DNA of 64,000 bases from Alistipes putredinis DSM 17216 (GTDB lineage: Bacteria; Bacteroidota; Bacteroidia; Bacteroidales; Rikenellaceae): assembly GCF_000154465.1 (NCBI RefSeq), contig NZ_DS499581.1:124001-188000 (forward strand). The letters are read 5' to 3'. Every line of letters starts with the position of its first letter. The stretch's first letter is position 1. The translations under genes were made by a program, and so were the position numbers. The notes beneath the pieces are model-generated. The model had not been told where the DNA came from, made no database searches, and saw nothing but the letters and a program-made list of their open reading frames with translations. Shown in pieces: positions 27,149-34,902 of this stretch.

Positions 27149-30100
27149 TCATTCGCCGGCCACGCCGCTCCGATTTTTTTTCGTCGTGATCTCGATCACC
27201 CCTTCCGCTCCCTTCTCGCCATAACGTTCGACCCCCTGCTCTCCTTTCAATACCGTCATCGCGTCGATTCGGGAGGGATCCAGTTGCGAAAGGCGATCGG
27301 CAGAAATTTCCTCGCCATCCAATACTATTAAACCGACCTGCTTCAGAGAACGACCGTTATCAACAACTGAAACCGAATCCGAATCCGCTCCGGTCGTATA
27401 GGTCAACGTAACGGTTTCCTCCAAAGGCTGCGCCGACGTGGCAATCGATTTAGACACGGAAATCGACTTTGACACAGAAGTGCGCCCCGAGGAGGCGCCG
27501 GAAGGCTCCCTGACAACTGTCATCTTATTAGGCGTTTTGCCCGACGCATTCGACGAATAAACCGCCAAAGTCGTACGTTCTCCGGATTCATTCGTCGTAA
27601 ACTCGATCACACCGTCCCGCGCCCGCTCGCCATAACGGTCCAGCAATTCGAACCCGGGTTGCAGAATCCGAACCCACAGAACCTTCCCCGCATCGATCGA
27701 CTTCAAATAGTCATCATCGACCTGCCGGCCGTTGATCAACACAAGCGGTCGGGCTCCATTGAGCGGACGGATCGTAAATCCGTTTCCCGTATCCTTGATC
27801 CGATAAAGACCGGGACCTTCCTGGAAAGAGTTTCCACGCTCGAAACTACACTCCAGACGGTCGAACTGCCGGGCACCTTCAGTCGTCGTCACATAAACCA
27901 CGCCATCCGCCGCCGCCTCGCCGTAACGTCCGACAGCCCATTCGTCCTTCAAGACCGACATCGATTCGATTTCCGCTTCATTCAAAGCCTTTACCTCGGC
28001 AGCTGCGACCCTTCTGCCATCGAGCAGGAAGAGCATCGAACTCAAATCGTGACCGGAAACCACGAACGAATCGTTCGGTGCAGCAACTTCGGAAATCCGC
28101 ACCTTGCCCTGCCCGTCCACCGGAGTATTACCGGTCTGAACCGTACCGAACGACGGTCCCTCCGGTACGGATGCGACGACAGATTCACCTGCACCGGACT
28201 TCCGGGCCTCTTTTTCGGCCTGTTTCGCAGCATCACGAGTCGTCACAAGAATCGCTCCGACACGGGCGGCATCCCCGTAACGCTCGACTAATGCCGGGTC
28301 ACGGAATACATCCTCCCAGGAAAAAATCTGTATGGTTTCGATCTTGCGGGCAGGAATCTTCTCCAGATCGGTGATGGACCCCACACGCCCGTCCACAGCT
28401 ACCAACGGCAACATTCCGGGACGTACTCCCTGCACGTTCCGCAATTTCAATCCGCTCACCTTATAGGTATTTTTACCATCCACCGATCGGAAACTACCCT
28501 TCAGATAACGCATCGGATTGTTGTATTTATCATAAACGGTCACCTCGAAATCATCCTCACGCGAAGCCGTTTTGGAAACGACCTCGATCACCCCGTTCCG
28601 GGCCGATACGCCGTATCTGGCGACCGTCGCTTCGTCCGGCTCGGTTACGATCCGAACGGTTTCTATCTCGTGAACGATACCGGGAGTAGTAAAAAGATAG
28701 ATATTCGACACCTTGCCATTCCACAGTACCAATGGCCGGAATTCGAACGGCATCGAATGGCTAAACTCGATCCGCCGCACCCGGTAAGTATCGGGCACAC
28801 CCGTCGGTTCAAAATCGCCCGTAATATAGTGATACAAATCGGAAGGCTTCTGTTTCTCTTCGATTGTCACACGTTCCGACTCCGGACGACTCGTATAGAC
28901 GATCGCACCGTAACGACCCCGATCGCCGTAGCGTCTGCGTGCCTCGCCGGAGGTCATTTGGGTAGCCGTGGCGATACTCGACGGGGATATCGCGCCCAAC
29001 TGTCTGTAATCAATCTCCTCACCGTCAAGCAGATACAAGCCCTCGTCCGACAGATCAATCCAAAAAGGAATGAGGGCAGCCCCATCGCTCACCTCGACAG
29101 TCACCCACTCTTCCGCACCATCGACCGATTTATACCCGAGTCGTTCGAGTTTCCCGGCATCAGCAGTCAGCAACTTGGCAAACTCCTCTTTCATGTACGC
29201 ATCGCGGCGGGCGACAAACTGTTCGGGCAACTCATCCCCTTCCCACACCAGATAAAGCTCCAAATCCTCCGGATCCCACAAGGACGGATCGGCCGGACTC
29301 CAAGACTCCGTATAAGGATAGGTCTGAACCCTAATCGACAACACTCCGTTCGCCGCCCGCGTACCGTATCCCTTCAGTGCCTCCGGCCCTTTGACCATCC
29401 AAGCACCAATCATCTTCTGTTCCGGCAACCCCAAATAGGTATCCAGCGTTTCAGCCGACAATTCCTCGCCCCCGTCCATTATCAGAGGCGGATGTTCCGG
29501 ATCGAAGCGAAAATCTGCCGGATCGCCATAAACCGCATACACTACCGGTTCATCGGATACGGGCAGGTGGGTCAGAGCAAGCGACTCTTTCAAATGAAAT
29601 TCCAAGGCAATGTCCGTCCCCATCGGAATTCCGAAGCGGCTACCGACTGATTTTACTTTCTGATCCGTCTCCCCTCCGACAAGGTAACAAACGATCGGCT
29701 TCTCCGTAACGATCGTAAAGCGGCCCTCCGCATCGGTCACAACCCGCCGGCCGCCGCTGCAAATAAACTCATAACCGGCCCAAGGCTTATCGTCCCGGCC
29801 AAATACGCGTCCGGTAAAGGTGTGCGCCCCCGATTCTGCCGTTTGCTTTTCGAGAGCGGTACGCTCGAGATTAGCGAGCAATTCGGCCATGGAGCCTTCG
29901 ACCGGTGGCATTCCCCCTTCCGGTGTACCGACTGTGAGGCCGTCCGCACCAGCAGGAAGAGGCATTTCACCGTTTCCGGAATTTTTCGTAGTTTTGTCCT
30001 CCGGAAGAACATAGGAGGTCTGTGCGAAAGCGCCGAGCGCCAGGCACGCAAGCGGCAGGACATAGAGCGCCTTGGCCCTGGCCCACCTCGATGATCTTTT

Positions 30101-30931
30101 ACGCAACATCATGGTAATTCGGTTTTTAAGGTTACTATGATTAAGGCTGTTGGCAATTGAGTACCACCTCCCGCCAACGGCCTTTTTTATCAACAGCATC
30201 TGATAATCTTTCGCATCGACCCCGCAGCGGAGCACCTGCTCGTCGGCCTCGTACTCGTGCACAGCACGCAGTTCCACACGCAACAGCCACATCGCGGGGT
30301 TGAACCACTGCAAACACCCCAGCAAATCGACCAGCAGCAGGTCCCACGAATGGCCCAACCGCTGATGCGCCTGTTCATGCACGAGGATCGTCCCTCCGCC
30401 GCAGGCATAATCCTCCTCGGACATCACCACGTATCTCATCCAACTGAACGGAGCTCGAATCCGGTCCGACAACACCAAAACGCTCCCGTTTCCAAGCGGT
30501 ATGCGCTGGCCGCGGCGCGTCATTCGCACAACCCGCACGATGTTGCATACGGTCCATCCCAACGTCGCAAACATCCCTGCAAAATAGATGATTCCGAGCA
30601 AAACGCCCCAGTCGAACGGTTCGGGAGCAGGCTCCGGCTCCTCTATTATCATCAGGTCCCGGGTATCGTCGGGGATTCGGTTTTCGAATACCATGTCCCG
30701 CCGGAAATAATTTTCCGGAATCACGTCGATCCCGGCGGCGGATACCCCGGGCAACTCCTTCTCGACGGTAATTACACACAAAGGCAGCAAAAACGACAGC
30801 AGCAACACTCCGCACAACAACACCCTGTTCATCCGATGCAGCGTATCGCGGCTCAACAACAACTTGTAAAACAGGTAGAAGACCGCCAGGCATCCCGCAG
30901 CCTTCAGACTGTAAAGCAGAAAGGTCGGCAT
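27149..30931 (-). CDS. M56 (BlaR1-like) membrane metalloprotease with seven TonB-plug-like repeats
   Basis: The 1260-residue protein begins with an M56 peptidase domain. It has membrane helices at about 5-28, 33-55 and 107-132, the zinc motif HEQAH at 185-189, a downstream HEYEAD glutamate motif and a last helix at about 287-304. A carboxypeptidase-regulatory-like beta domain (about 368-430) follows. Then come seven spaced repeats, near 482-536, 631-681, 732-786, 841-898, 966-1017, 1061-1113 and 1201-1250. Each reads roughly P-L-V-x-x-D-G, a variable stretch, then RYGxxAxxGVIxITT, the ending of TonB-dependent receptor plug domains. The start at 30931 lies four bases after the blaI stop. BlaR1 relatives sense a signal outside the membrane and inactivate the BlaI repressor by proteolysis. 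The ligand here is unknown. Confidence 0.85.
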   Translation of the reverse strand: MPTFLLYSLKAAGCLAVFYLFYKLLLSRDTLHRMNRVLLCGVLLLSFLLPLCVITVEKELPGVSAAGIDVIPENYFRRDMVFENRIPDDTRDLMIIEEPEPAPEPFDWGVLLGIIYFAGMFATLGWTVCNIVRVVRMTRRGQRIPLGNGSVLVLSDRIRAPFSWMRYVVMSEEDYACGGGTILVHEQAHQRLGHSWDLLLVDLLGCLQWFNPAMWLLRVELRAVHEYEADEQVLRCGVDAKDYQMLLIKKAVGGRWYSIANSLNHSNLKNRITMMLRKRSSRWARAKALYVLPLACLALGAFAQTSYVLPEDKTTKNSGNGEMPLPAGADGLTVGTPEGGMPPVEGSMAELLANLERTALEKQTAESGAHTFTGRVFGRDDKPWAGYEFICSGGRRVVTDAEGRFTIVTEKPIVCYLVGGETDQKVKSVGSRFGIPMGTDIALEFHLKESLALTHLPVSDEPVVYAVYGDPADFRFDPEHPPLIMDGGEELSAETLDTYLGLPEQKMIGAWMVKGPEALKGYGTRAANGVLSIRVQTYPYTESWSPADPSLWDPEDLELYLVWEGDELPEQFVARRDAYMKEEFAKLLTADAGKLERLGYKSVDGAEEWVTVEVSDGAALIPFWIDLSDEGLYLLDGEEIDYRQLGAISPSSIATATQMTSGEARRRYGDRGRYGAIVYTSRPESERVTIEEKQKPSDLYHYITGDFEPTGVPDTYRVRRIEFSHSMPFEFRPLVLWNGKVSNIYLFTTPGIVHEIETVRIVTEPDEATVARYGVSARNGVIEVVSKTASREDDFEVTVYDKYNNPMRYLKGSFRSVDGKNTYKVSGLKLRNVQGVRPGMLPLVAVDGRVGSITDLEKIPARKIETIQIFSWEDVFRDPALVERYGDAARVGAILVTTRDAAKQAEKEARKSGAGESVVASVPEGPSFGTVQTGNTPVDGQGKVRISEVAAPNDSFVVSGHDLSSMLFLLDGRRVAAAEVKALNEAEIESMSVLKDEWAVGRYGEAAADGVVYVTTTEGARQFDRLECSFERGNSFQEGPGLYRIKDTGNGFTIRPLNGARPLVLINGRQVDDDYLKSIDAGKVLWVRILQPGFELLDRYGERARDGVIEFTTNESGERTTLAVYSSNASGKTPNKMTVVREPSGASSGRTSVSKSISVSKSIATSAQPLEETVTLTYTTGADSDSVSVVDNGRSLKQVGLIVLDGEEISADRLSQLDPSRIDAMTVLKGEQGVERYGEKGAEGVIEITTKKNRSGVAGE

Positions 30932-30935
30932 AGGA

Positions 30936-31304
30936 CTATCGTTTTTCGGTTTGACTTTCAATTTGCCGGATCAGGTCGCGCAGATCGTCCACGGAGATTT
31001 TCTCTTCCCGTACGAGCGACGAAACCACCCCGAGGTAGGAATTGTCGAAATACTTGCTCACCACGCCCTTCAGCGTCTTGCGGCTGAACTCCTCCTCGCT
31101 GACGAGCGGATAATACTGGTAGGTGCCGCCATAGGCCTTGTGTCCGACGTACCCTTTCGCCTCGAGGCCACGCACCATCGTCGATAACGTATTGAAATGA
31201 GGTTTCGGTTCGGGCCAGAGCGCAACCAGTTCGCGCACGAATAACGGGCCCCGCGTCCAGAAACAACGCATCAGCTCCTCTTCTCTGGGTGTCAGCTTTT
31301 CCAT
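30936..31304 (-). CDS. BlaI/MecI/CopY family transcriptional repressor
   Basis: The 122-residue protein has the BlaI winged helix at its N terminus (LTPREEELMRCFWTRGPLFVRELVALWPE, then HFNTLSTMVRGLEAKGYVGHKAYGGTYQYYPLVS). A C-terminal dimerisation segment (TLKGVVSKYF, VVSSLVREEKISVDDLRDLIRQIE) follows. Such repressors bind ACTA-type dyads and are removed by cleavage by a partner M56 protease. That partner is encoded four bases downstream. Two dyads of this kind overlap the predicted promoter of the pair, which suggests autorepression. No beta-lactamase lies nearby. Confidence 0.92.
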   Translation of the reverse strand: MEKLTPREEELMRCFWTRGPLFVRELVALWPEPKPHFNTLSTMVRGLEAKGYVGHKAYGGTYQYYPLVSEEEFSRKTLKGVVSKYFDNSYLGVVSSLVREEKISVDDLRDLIRQIESQTEKR

Positions 31305-31396
31305 AGTCGATGTCGGTTAAAGTCGAACGAAACAGGACCTGCACAAACGGCAGCACAGCTCCGCATTGCCGGCTCCTGCACAAAAATCTTCTGAAA

Positions 31397-31463
31397 CAAA
31401 GATAACTAAAAAAATTTCACATACAACTATTTTTTATAGTTTTCAAACTAAAAAATTTAGTTT
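31397..31463 (-). promoter_or_regulatory. Promoter with two dyad operators for blaI and the M56 gene
   Basis: On the minus strand, TTG (31426-31424) and TATCTTTG (31404-31397) are 19 bases apart. Two dyads overlap or adjoin the -33 box: AACTATTTTTTATAGTT (31425-31441) and AAACTAAAAAATTTAGTTT (31445-31463, perfect 8-bp arms). The ACTA/TAGT half sites resemble BlaI/MecI operators. The distance to the blaI start is about 93 bases. Confidence 0.65.
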
Positions 31464-31506
31464 TGCAGGAAAAACAGAGAGCAACCCGCTGTAAAACAAC
31501 AAAAAA

Positions 31507-31540
31507 ATAATAGACAAGATAAAAAATTCTTGTCTATTAT
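31507..31540 (-). terminator. Rho-independent terminator after rpsU
   Basis: A 13-bp stem ATAATAGACAAGA / TCTTGTCTATTAT surrounds an eight-base loop. It is followed on the minus strand by seven T residues. It lies 26 bases beyond the rpsU stop. Confidence 0.85.
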
Positions 31541-31566
31541 CAGGATTAAGATATGGAAAAATCTTC

Positions 31567-31758
31567 CTATTCCTCGTCGCGGTGCAGCTTCTCTACGTAA
31601 ATGGCATGCTGCATGGCGATACGCTTCGCAACCGAAGGTTTGGTGAAATACTGGCGACGACGAAGCTCCTTCAGAACACCCGTACGCTCGTATTTACGTT
31701 TGAATTTCTTGAGGGCCTTCTCGATGTTCTCGCCCTCTTTTACCGGCATGATAATCAT
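31567..31758 (-). CDS. rpsU: 30S ribosomal protein bS21
   Basis: The 63-residue basic protein has the bS21 sequence pattern: MPVKEGENIEKALKKFKRKYE, RRRQYFTKPSVAKR and a basic/acidic tail. It binds near the anti-Shine-Dalgarno end of 16S rRNA. In Bacteroidota ribosomes, bS21 with bS6 and bS18 occludes that end. The start MIIMP at 31758 gives the family length. The 30 bases upstream are A-rich with no AGGAGG, so the strong Shine-Dalgarno reported for some flavobacterial rpsU genes is not seen. It lies 37 bases after the HhH gene and has its own terminator. Confidence 0.96.
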   Translation of the reverse strand: MIIMPVKEGENIEKALKKFKRKYERTGVLKELRRRQYFTKPSVAKRIAMQHAIYVEKLHRDEE

Positions 31759-31795
31759 AATTCGTTGCTTTTTTTATTGTTTTTTACTCTAATTT

Positions 31796-32929
31796 CTAAT
31801 GGATCGTGTCTTGTATCGGGGCGGGACTCCATCCGGACGACGCCGACTCCCCGTTCGGTATGTCTTTCGAGGCTTCTCGTACCGTAAACCGAAGATACGG
31901 GGCCAATCGCTCGGCCTCACGCGGGGTTAATATGTGCTCTTCAACCAACTCTTCGACGGTACTCCAACCTCCTTTCAATTGTCTTTTACTAAATAACTTC
32001 CTAAATACGGCGGGCGGCAAATAAGGATGCCCCTTGAGCGTACTCGGAGGTGCAAAGTTAATATCAATTTTTCGAATTTTGAAACTATCGCAGTAAATTT
32101 GTTTCACGATCCGCTCGAAATTGGACTCCGTGACCTGCGGAACCTCGGCCAACTGATCCACGCTGTAAAATCCGCCGAGCCGCTCCCTGTATCGAATAAT
32201 GGCCATGACGCTCTTCTCACCGATCCCGACTACCGAGCGTAAGGTCGCCGAATCGGCCCCGTTGAGCTCGATCAATCCGGAGCGAACGGGCTCCGGTTTC
32301 GGAAAAATTACATAGGGGAGCAAAAGATCGGCCACCGAATCAGCGATCATATAGCAAGCCCGAAAACCCGCTTCGTCCCGAAGACCTTCGTAAAGATCCC
32401 GATAACGGACAATGGCCTCGGCCTGACGGACGGAAAAACCGAGCGACGCGAGATAGGATGCGGACACCGTATCGATCCTGAATCGTTCGCGGGGCACGAT
32501 CCTCCTCGGCTCCTGCGGGACATACTCCCGATATTCCCGACGCGGAGAAGGTGTCAGCGCATACTCGCGTCCGATCCGAATATAGGGTTCCAGAATAAAA
32601 TAGACCGAATCGGTCATGCCGTAGCAGGTAGCCACATCCTCGGGGATCCGAAACACTTTGCCCGCTGCGCGGTACTTCAGCAGGCTGACCGCCATGCGGG
32701 ACGAGAGTCCCAGCCGCCGCAGATCGGCATACTCCACCGTATTGGGATCGAACTCGAACAGCCTCACGGAGTCCGCCGCAACCGTCGCTTCCATCTCTGC
32801 CTCCACCCGGTCGGCGGATACCGCGCTCTTCCGCCGTTCGGCCAGGAGCAGCCCGGCAACGAACACTCCCGCCAGCAGGAGAAACACCACGAGCGCCCGG
32901 CGCTCACGCGTCTGGAAAAGTCCGACCAT
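31796..32929 (-). CDS. Membrane-anchored helix-hairpin-helix (ComEA-like) protein
   Basis: The 377-residue protein has one N-terminal membrane helix (about residues 12-29) and a body of several helix-hairpin-helix units. These are DPNTVEYADLRRLGLSSRMAVSLLKYRAAG, IDTVSASYLASLGFSVRQAEAIVRYRD, LNGADSATLRSVVGIGEKSVMAIIRYRERLGGF and INFAPPSTLKGHPYLPPAVFRKL. HhH repeats of this kind bind DNA backbone; ComEA uses one for DNA uptake. Multi-HhH versions with an anchor are widespread in Bacteroidota and mostly uncharacterised. It overlaps neither neighbour, lying 3 bases after the UbiD gene and before rpsU. Confidence 0.85.
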   Translation of the reverse strand: MVGLFQTRERRALVVFLLLAGVFVAGLLLAERRKSAVSADRVEAEMEATVAADSVRLFEFDPNTVEYADLRRLGLSSRMAVSLLKYRAAGKVFRIPEDVATCYGMTDSVYFILEPYIRIGREYALTPSPRREYREYVPQEPRRIVPRERFRIDTVSASYLASLGFSVRQAEAIVRYRDLYEGLRDEAGFRACYMIADSVADLLLPYVIFPKPEPVRSGLIELNGADSATLRSVVGIGEKSVMAIIRYRERLGGFYSVDQLAEVPQVTESNFERIVKQIYCDSFKIRKIDINFAPPSTLKGHPYLPPAVFRKLFSKRQLKGGWSTVEELVEEHILTPREAERLAPYLRFTVREASKDIPNGESASSGWSPAPIQDTIH

Positions 32930-32932
32930 CCT

Positions 32933-34780
32933 CTACCACGCAGCTTTGTCGGACAACAACAACGCCCGGTAACGGTCGGAAGGCGACTCGAGCCGCTCAC
33001 CCAAACCATACTCCGCCCAACGTTCGTCCACCTTCCGAACGACCTCGGGCAGCGAAGTCACCACATTGGGAAAACGCGAAGGGTTGCCCGCAATTCCGGG
33101 CCGCTTGCTCCGGGCATCCACGCACAGCACACCGTCGCGGCACTCCACATCCCGCCGGGGATCGGTATTGGCTGCGGCGAGCCACAGCAGCTCGTCCGGG
33201 CGCATCGTCCGGGCGTGTCCGTCGAAAAGAACGGCATAGCGAATCCCTCGGCACGGATTTCGGGCAAGGAAAGCGGCCAGATCCGGCTTCTGTTCCACCG
33301 CATCATCGGCAAAGAGCAGCAAGGCTCCCCACTTCCCGGCAAGTCCGTCCGCGACCTCGACCAGACCGGGTGTCAGCTCGAACCGCTCCGGCACCCGAAC
33401 GGCCTCCGCCGGAGCGGACGGATCGATCTCCGTCAGGTCGAACGCCAGTTTACCGCCGAACCCGGATGTCACAGTCGCATGGTCGAGTACGTCGTAAACT
33501 CCCTCGCTTACAATCAAATCGCGCGGGAACTCGGCCCGGCGCAACAAGGCGGCCAACCGGTCCGGATCATGCACGTCGCAATCCTCGCCCGTAATGACGA
33601 GGTATTTATTGAACATCATCTGCCCGGCCCCCCAGAGTCCCTGCGCTACTTTATGGGCTTGTCCCCGGTAGCGTCTGTCGATCGACACTACGGCCAAATT
33701 GTGCGCCGTACCGAAAACAGGCATCGTCAGCTCCTTCACTTCAGGCTGTACGGCCAGCCGGATCGGAGCCAGGAAAATTTTCTCGGTGGCCTTGGCGATA
33801 TAGGCGTCCTCCTGCGGAGGAATGCCCACCAGCGTCGCAGGATAAACGGCATCGCGCCGCCGCGTGACGGCCGTCACATGGAAGCGGGGATATTCATCGG
33901 TCAGCGAGTAAAAACCCGTATGGTCGCCGAAAGGCCCTTCCACCGTCTTCGGCTCCGACGGATCGACATACCCTTCGATCACGAAATCGCAGTCGGCCGG
34001 CACATAAATATCGTTGGTGATACATTTCACCAGTTTCACCGGGCGCCGGCGCAGGAACCCCGCCAGCAGGTATTCGTCCATGTTGTCCGGCATCGGAGCC
34101 GTCGCAGCATACGTATAAGCCGGATCGCCGCCCAACGCTACCGACACGGGCATCCGCCGCCCGGCACGCCTGTAACCTTCGTAATGACGGGCTCCGGTCT
34201 TGTGCAGGTGCCAGTGCATGCCCGTCGTGCGGGCGTCGAACAGTTGCAGCCGGTACATGCCCACGTTGCGGATTCCCGTTTCGGGATCGAGGGTATGCAC
34301 CAGCGGCAGCGTCACGAAGCGTCCGCCGTCGCACGGCCAGCACTTGAGCACCGGCAGCGCATCGAGCGACGCCTCCTCCCCCTGCAGCACGACCTGCTGA
34401 CATTCGCCCCGCGACGACGAGGTACGCGGCAGCCAGCGCGACATCTCGGCCAGCAAAGGCAACATCCGCAGTTTATCCAGGAGCGAATTTTTCGGCGTGA
34501 CGGCCTGCTGCAACAAATCATCGAGCCGTCGCGTCAGTTCGTCGAGCGACTCCACGCCGAGCGCCATCGCCATCCGACGATCGGAACCCATCATATTGGT
34601 CAGCACGGGAAACGGCGTCCCCGTCTGCTCGAACAACAGCGCCTTGCCGCCGTCCGGCTGCTTGGACATGCGGTCGGTAATCTCGGCGATCTCATACACC
34701 GGATCCACCGGCACGCTCACGCGCTGCAATTCGCCTTCCCGCTCCAGGCGGGCGATAAATTCACTCAGGTTGCGATACAT
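32933..34780 (-). CDS. UbiD family decarboxylase
   Basis: The 615-residue protein belongs to the prenylated-FMN UbiD family of aromatic and unsaturated acid (de)carboxylases. It contains NMMGSDRRMAMALG, the conserved GMYRLQLFDARTTGMHWHLHKTGARHYEG core, ALGGDPAYTYAATAP, and the hallmark EGPFGDHTGFYS. It is longer than E. coli UbiD (~497), as in the about 610-residue Bacteroidales form often annotated for menaquinone synthesis. Whether it acts there or on another acid is not shown by context. A UbiX flavin prenyltransferase is not in this window. A promoter element sits 42 bases upstream and shares bases with the glnN terminator. Confidence 0.9.
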   Translation of the reverse strand: MYRNLSEFIARLEREGELQRVSVPVDPVYEIAEITDRMSKQPDGGKALLFEQTGTPFPVLTNMMGSDRRMAMALGVESLDELTRRLDDLLQQAVTPKNSLLDKLRMLPLLAEMSRWLPRTSSSRGECQQVVLQGEEASLDALPVLKCWPCDGGRFVTLPLVHTLDPETGIRNVGMYRLQLFDARTTGMHWHLHKTGARHYEGYRRAGRRMPVSVALGGDPAYTYAATAPMPDNMDEYLLAGFLRRRPVKLVKCITNDIYVPADCDFVIEGYVDPSEPKTVEGPFGDHTGFYSLTDEYPRFHVTAVTRRRDAVYPATLVGIPPQEDAYIAKATEKIFLAPIRLAVQPEVKELTMPVFGTAHNLAVVSIDRRYRGQAHKVAQGLWGAGQMMFNKYLVITGEDCDVHDPDRLAALLRRAEFPRDLIVSEGVYDVLDHATVTSGFGGKLAFDLTEIDPSAPAEAVRVPERFELTPGLVEVADGLAGKWGALLLFADDAVEQKPDLAAFLARNPCRGIRYAVLFDGHARTMRPDELLWLAAANTDPRRDVECRDGVLCVDARSKRPGIAGNPSRFPNVVTSLPEVVRKVDERWAEYGLGERLESPSDRYRALLLSDKAAW

Positions 34781-34821
34781 AAATCCCTACATTGATTCTG
34801 CCCCGAAGTTTTCGAGGCATA

Positions 34822-34829
34822 CAAAGTTA
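34822..34829 (-). promoter_or_regulatory. -7 promoter element for the UbiD gene
   Basis: TAACTTTG on the minus strand lies 42 bases before the UbiD start. It directly follows the T-run of the glnN terminator. Confidence 0.5.
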
Positions 34830-34859
34830 AAAAATAATCCGGCAAATCCGCCGGATTAT
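34830..34859 (-). terminator. Terminator after glnN
   Basis: A 10-bp stem ATAATCCGGC / GCCGGATTAT (34834-34843 and 34850-34859) with a six-base loop is followed on the minus strand by six T residues. It lies 44 bases after the glnN stop. Confidence 0.75.
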
Positions 34860-34902
34860 CCCGATTATCGTTTCCGCCCGCAGAAGCGGCAAGCCGAAGC
34901 AA

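Noticed and set aside
31305..31396. Beta-lactamase or other BlaI target gene next to the repressor
   Set aside because: The neighbouring genes are rpsU and an HhH protein gene in a separate transcription unit; no beta-lactamase is present in the window.
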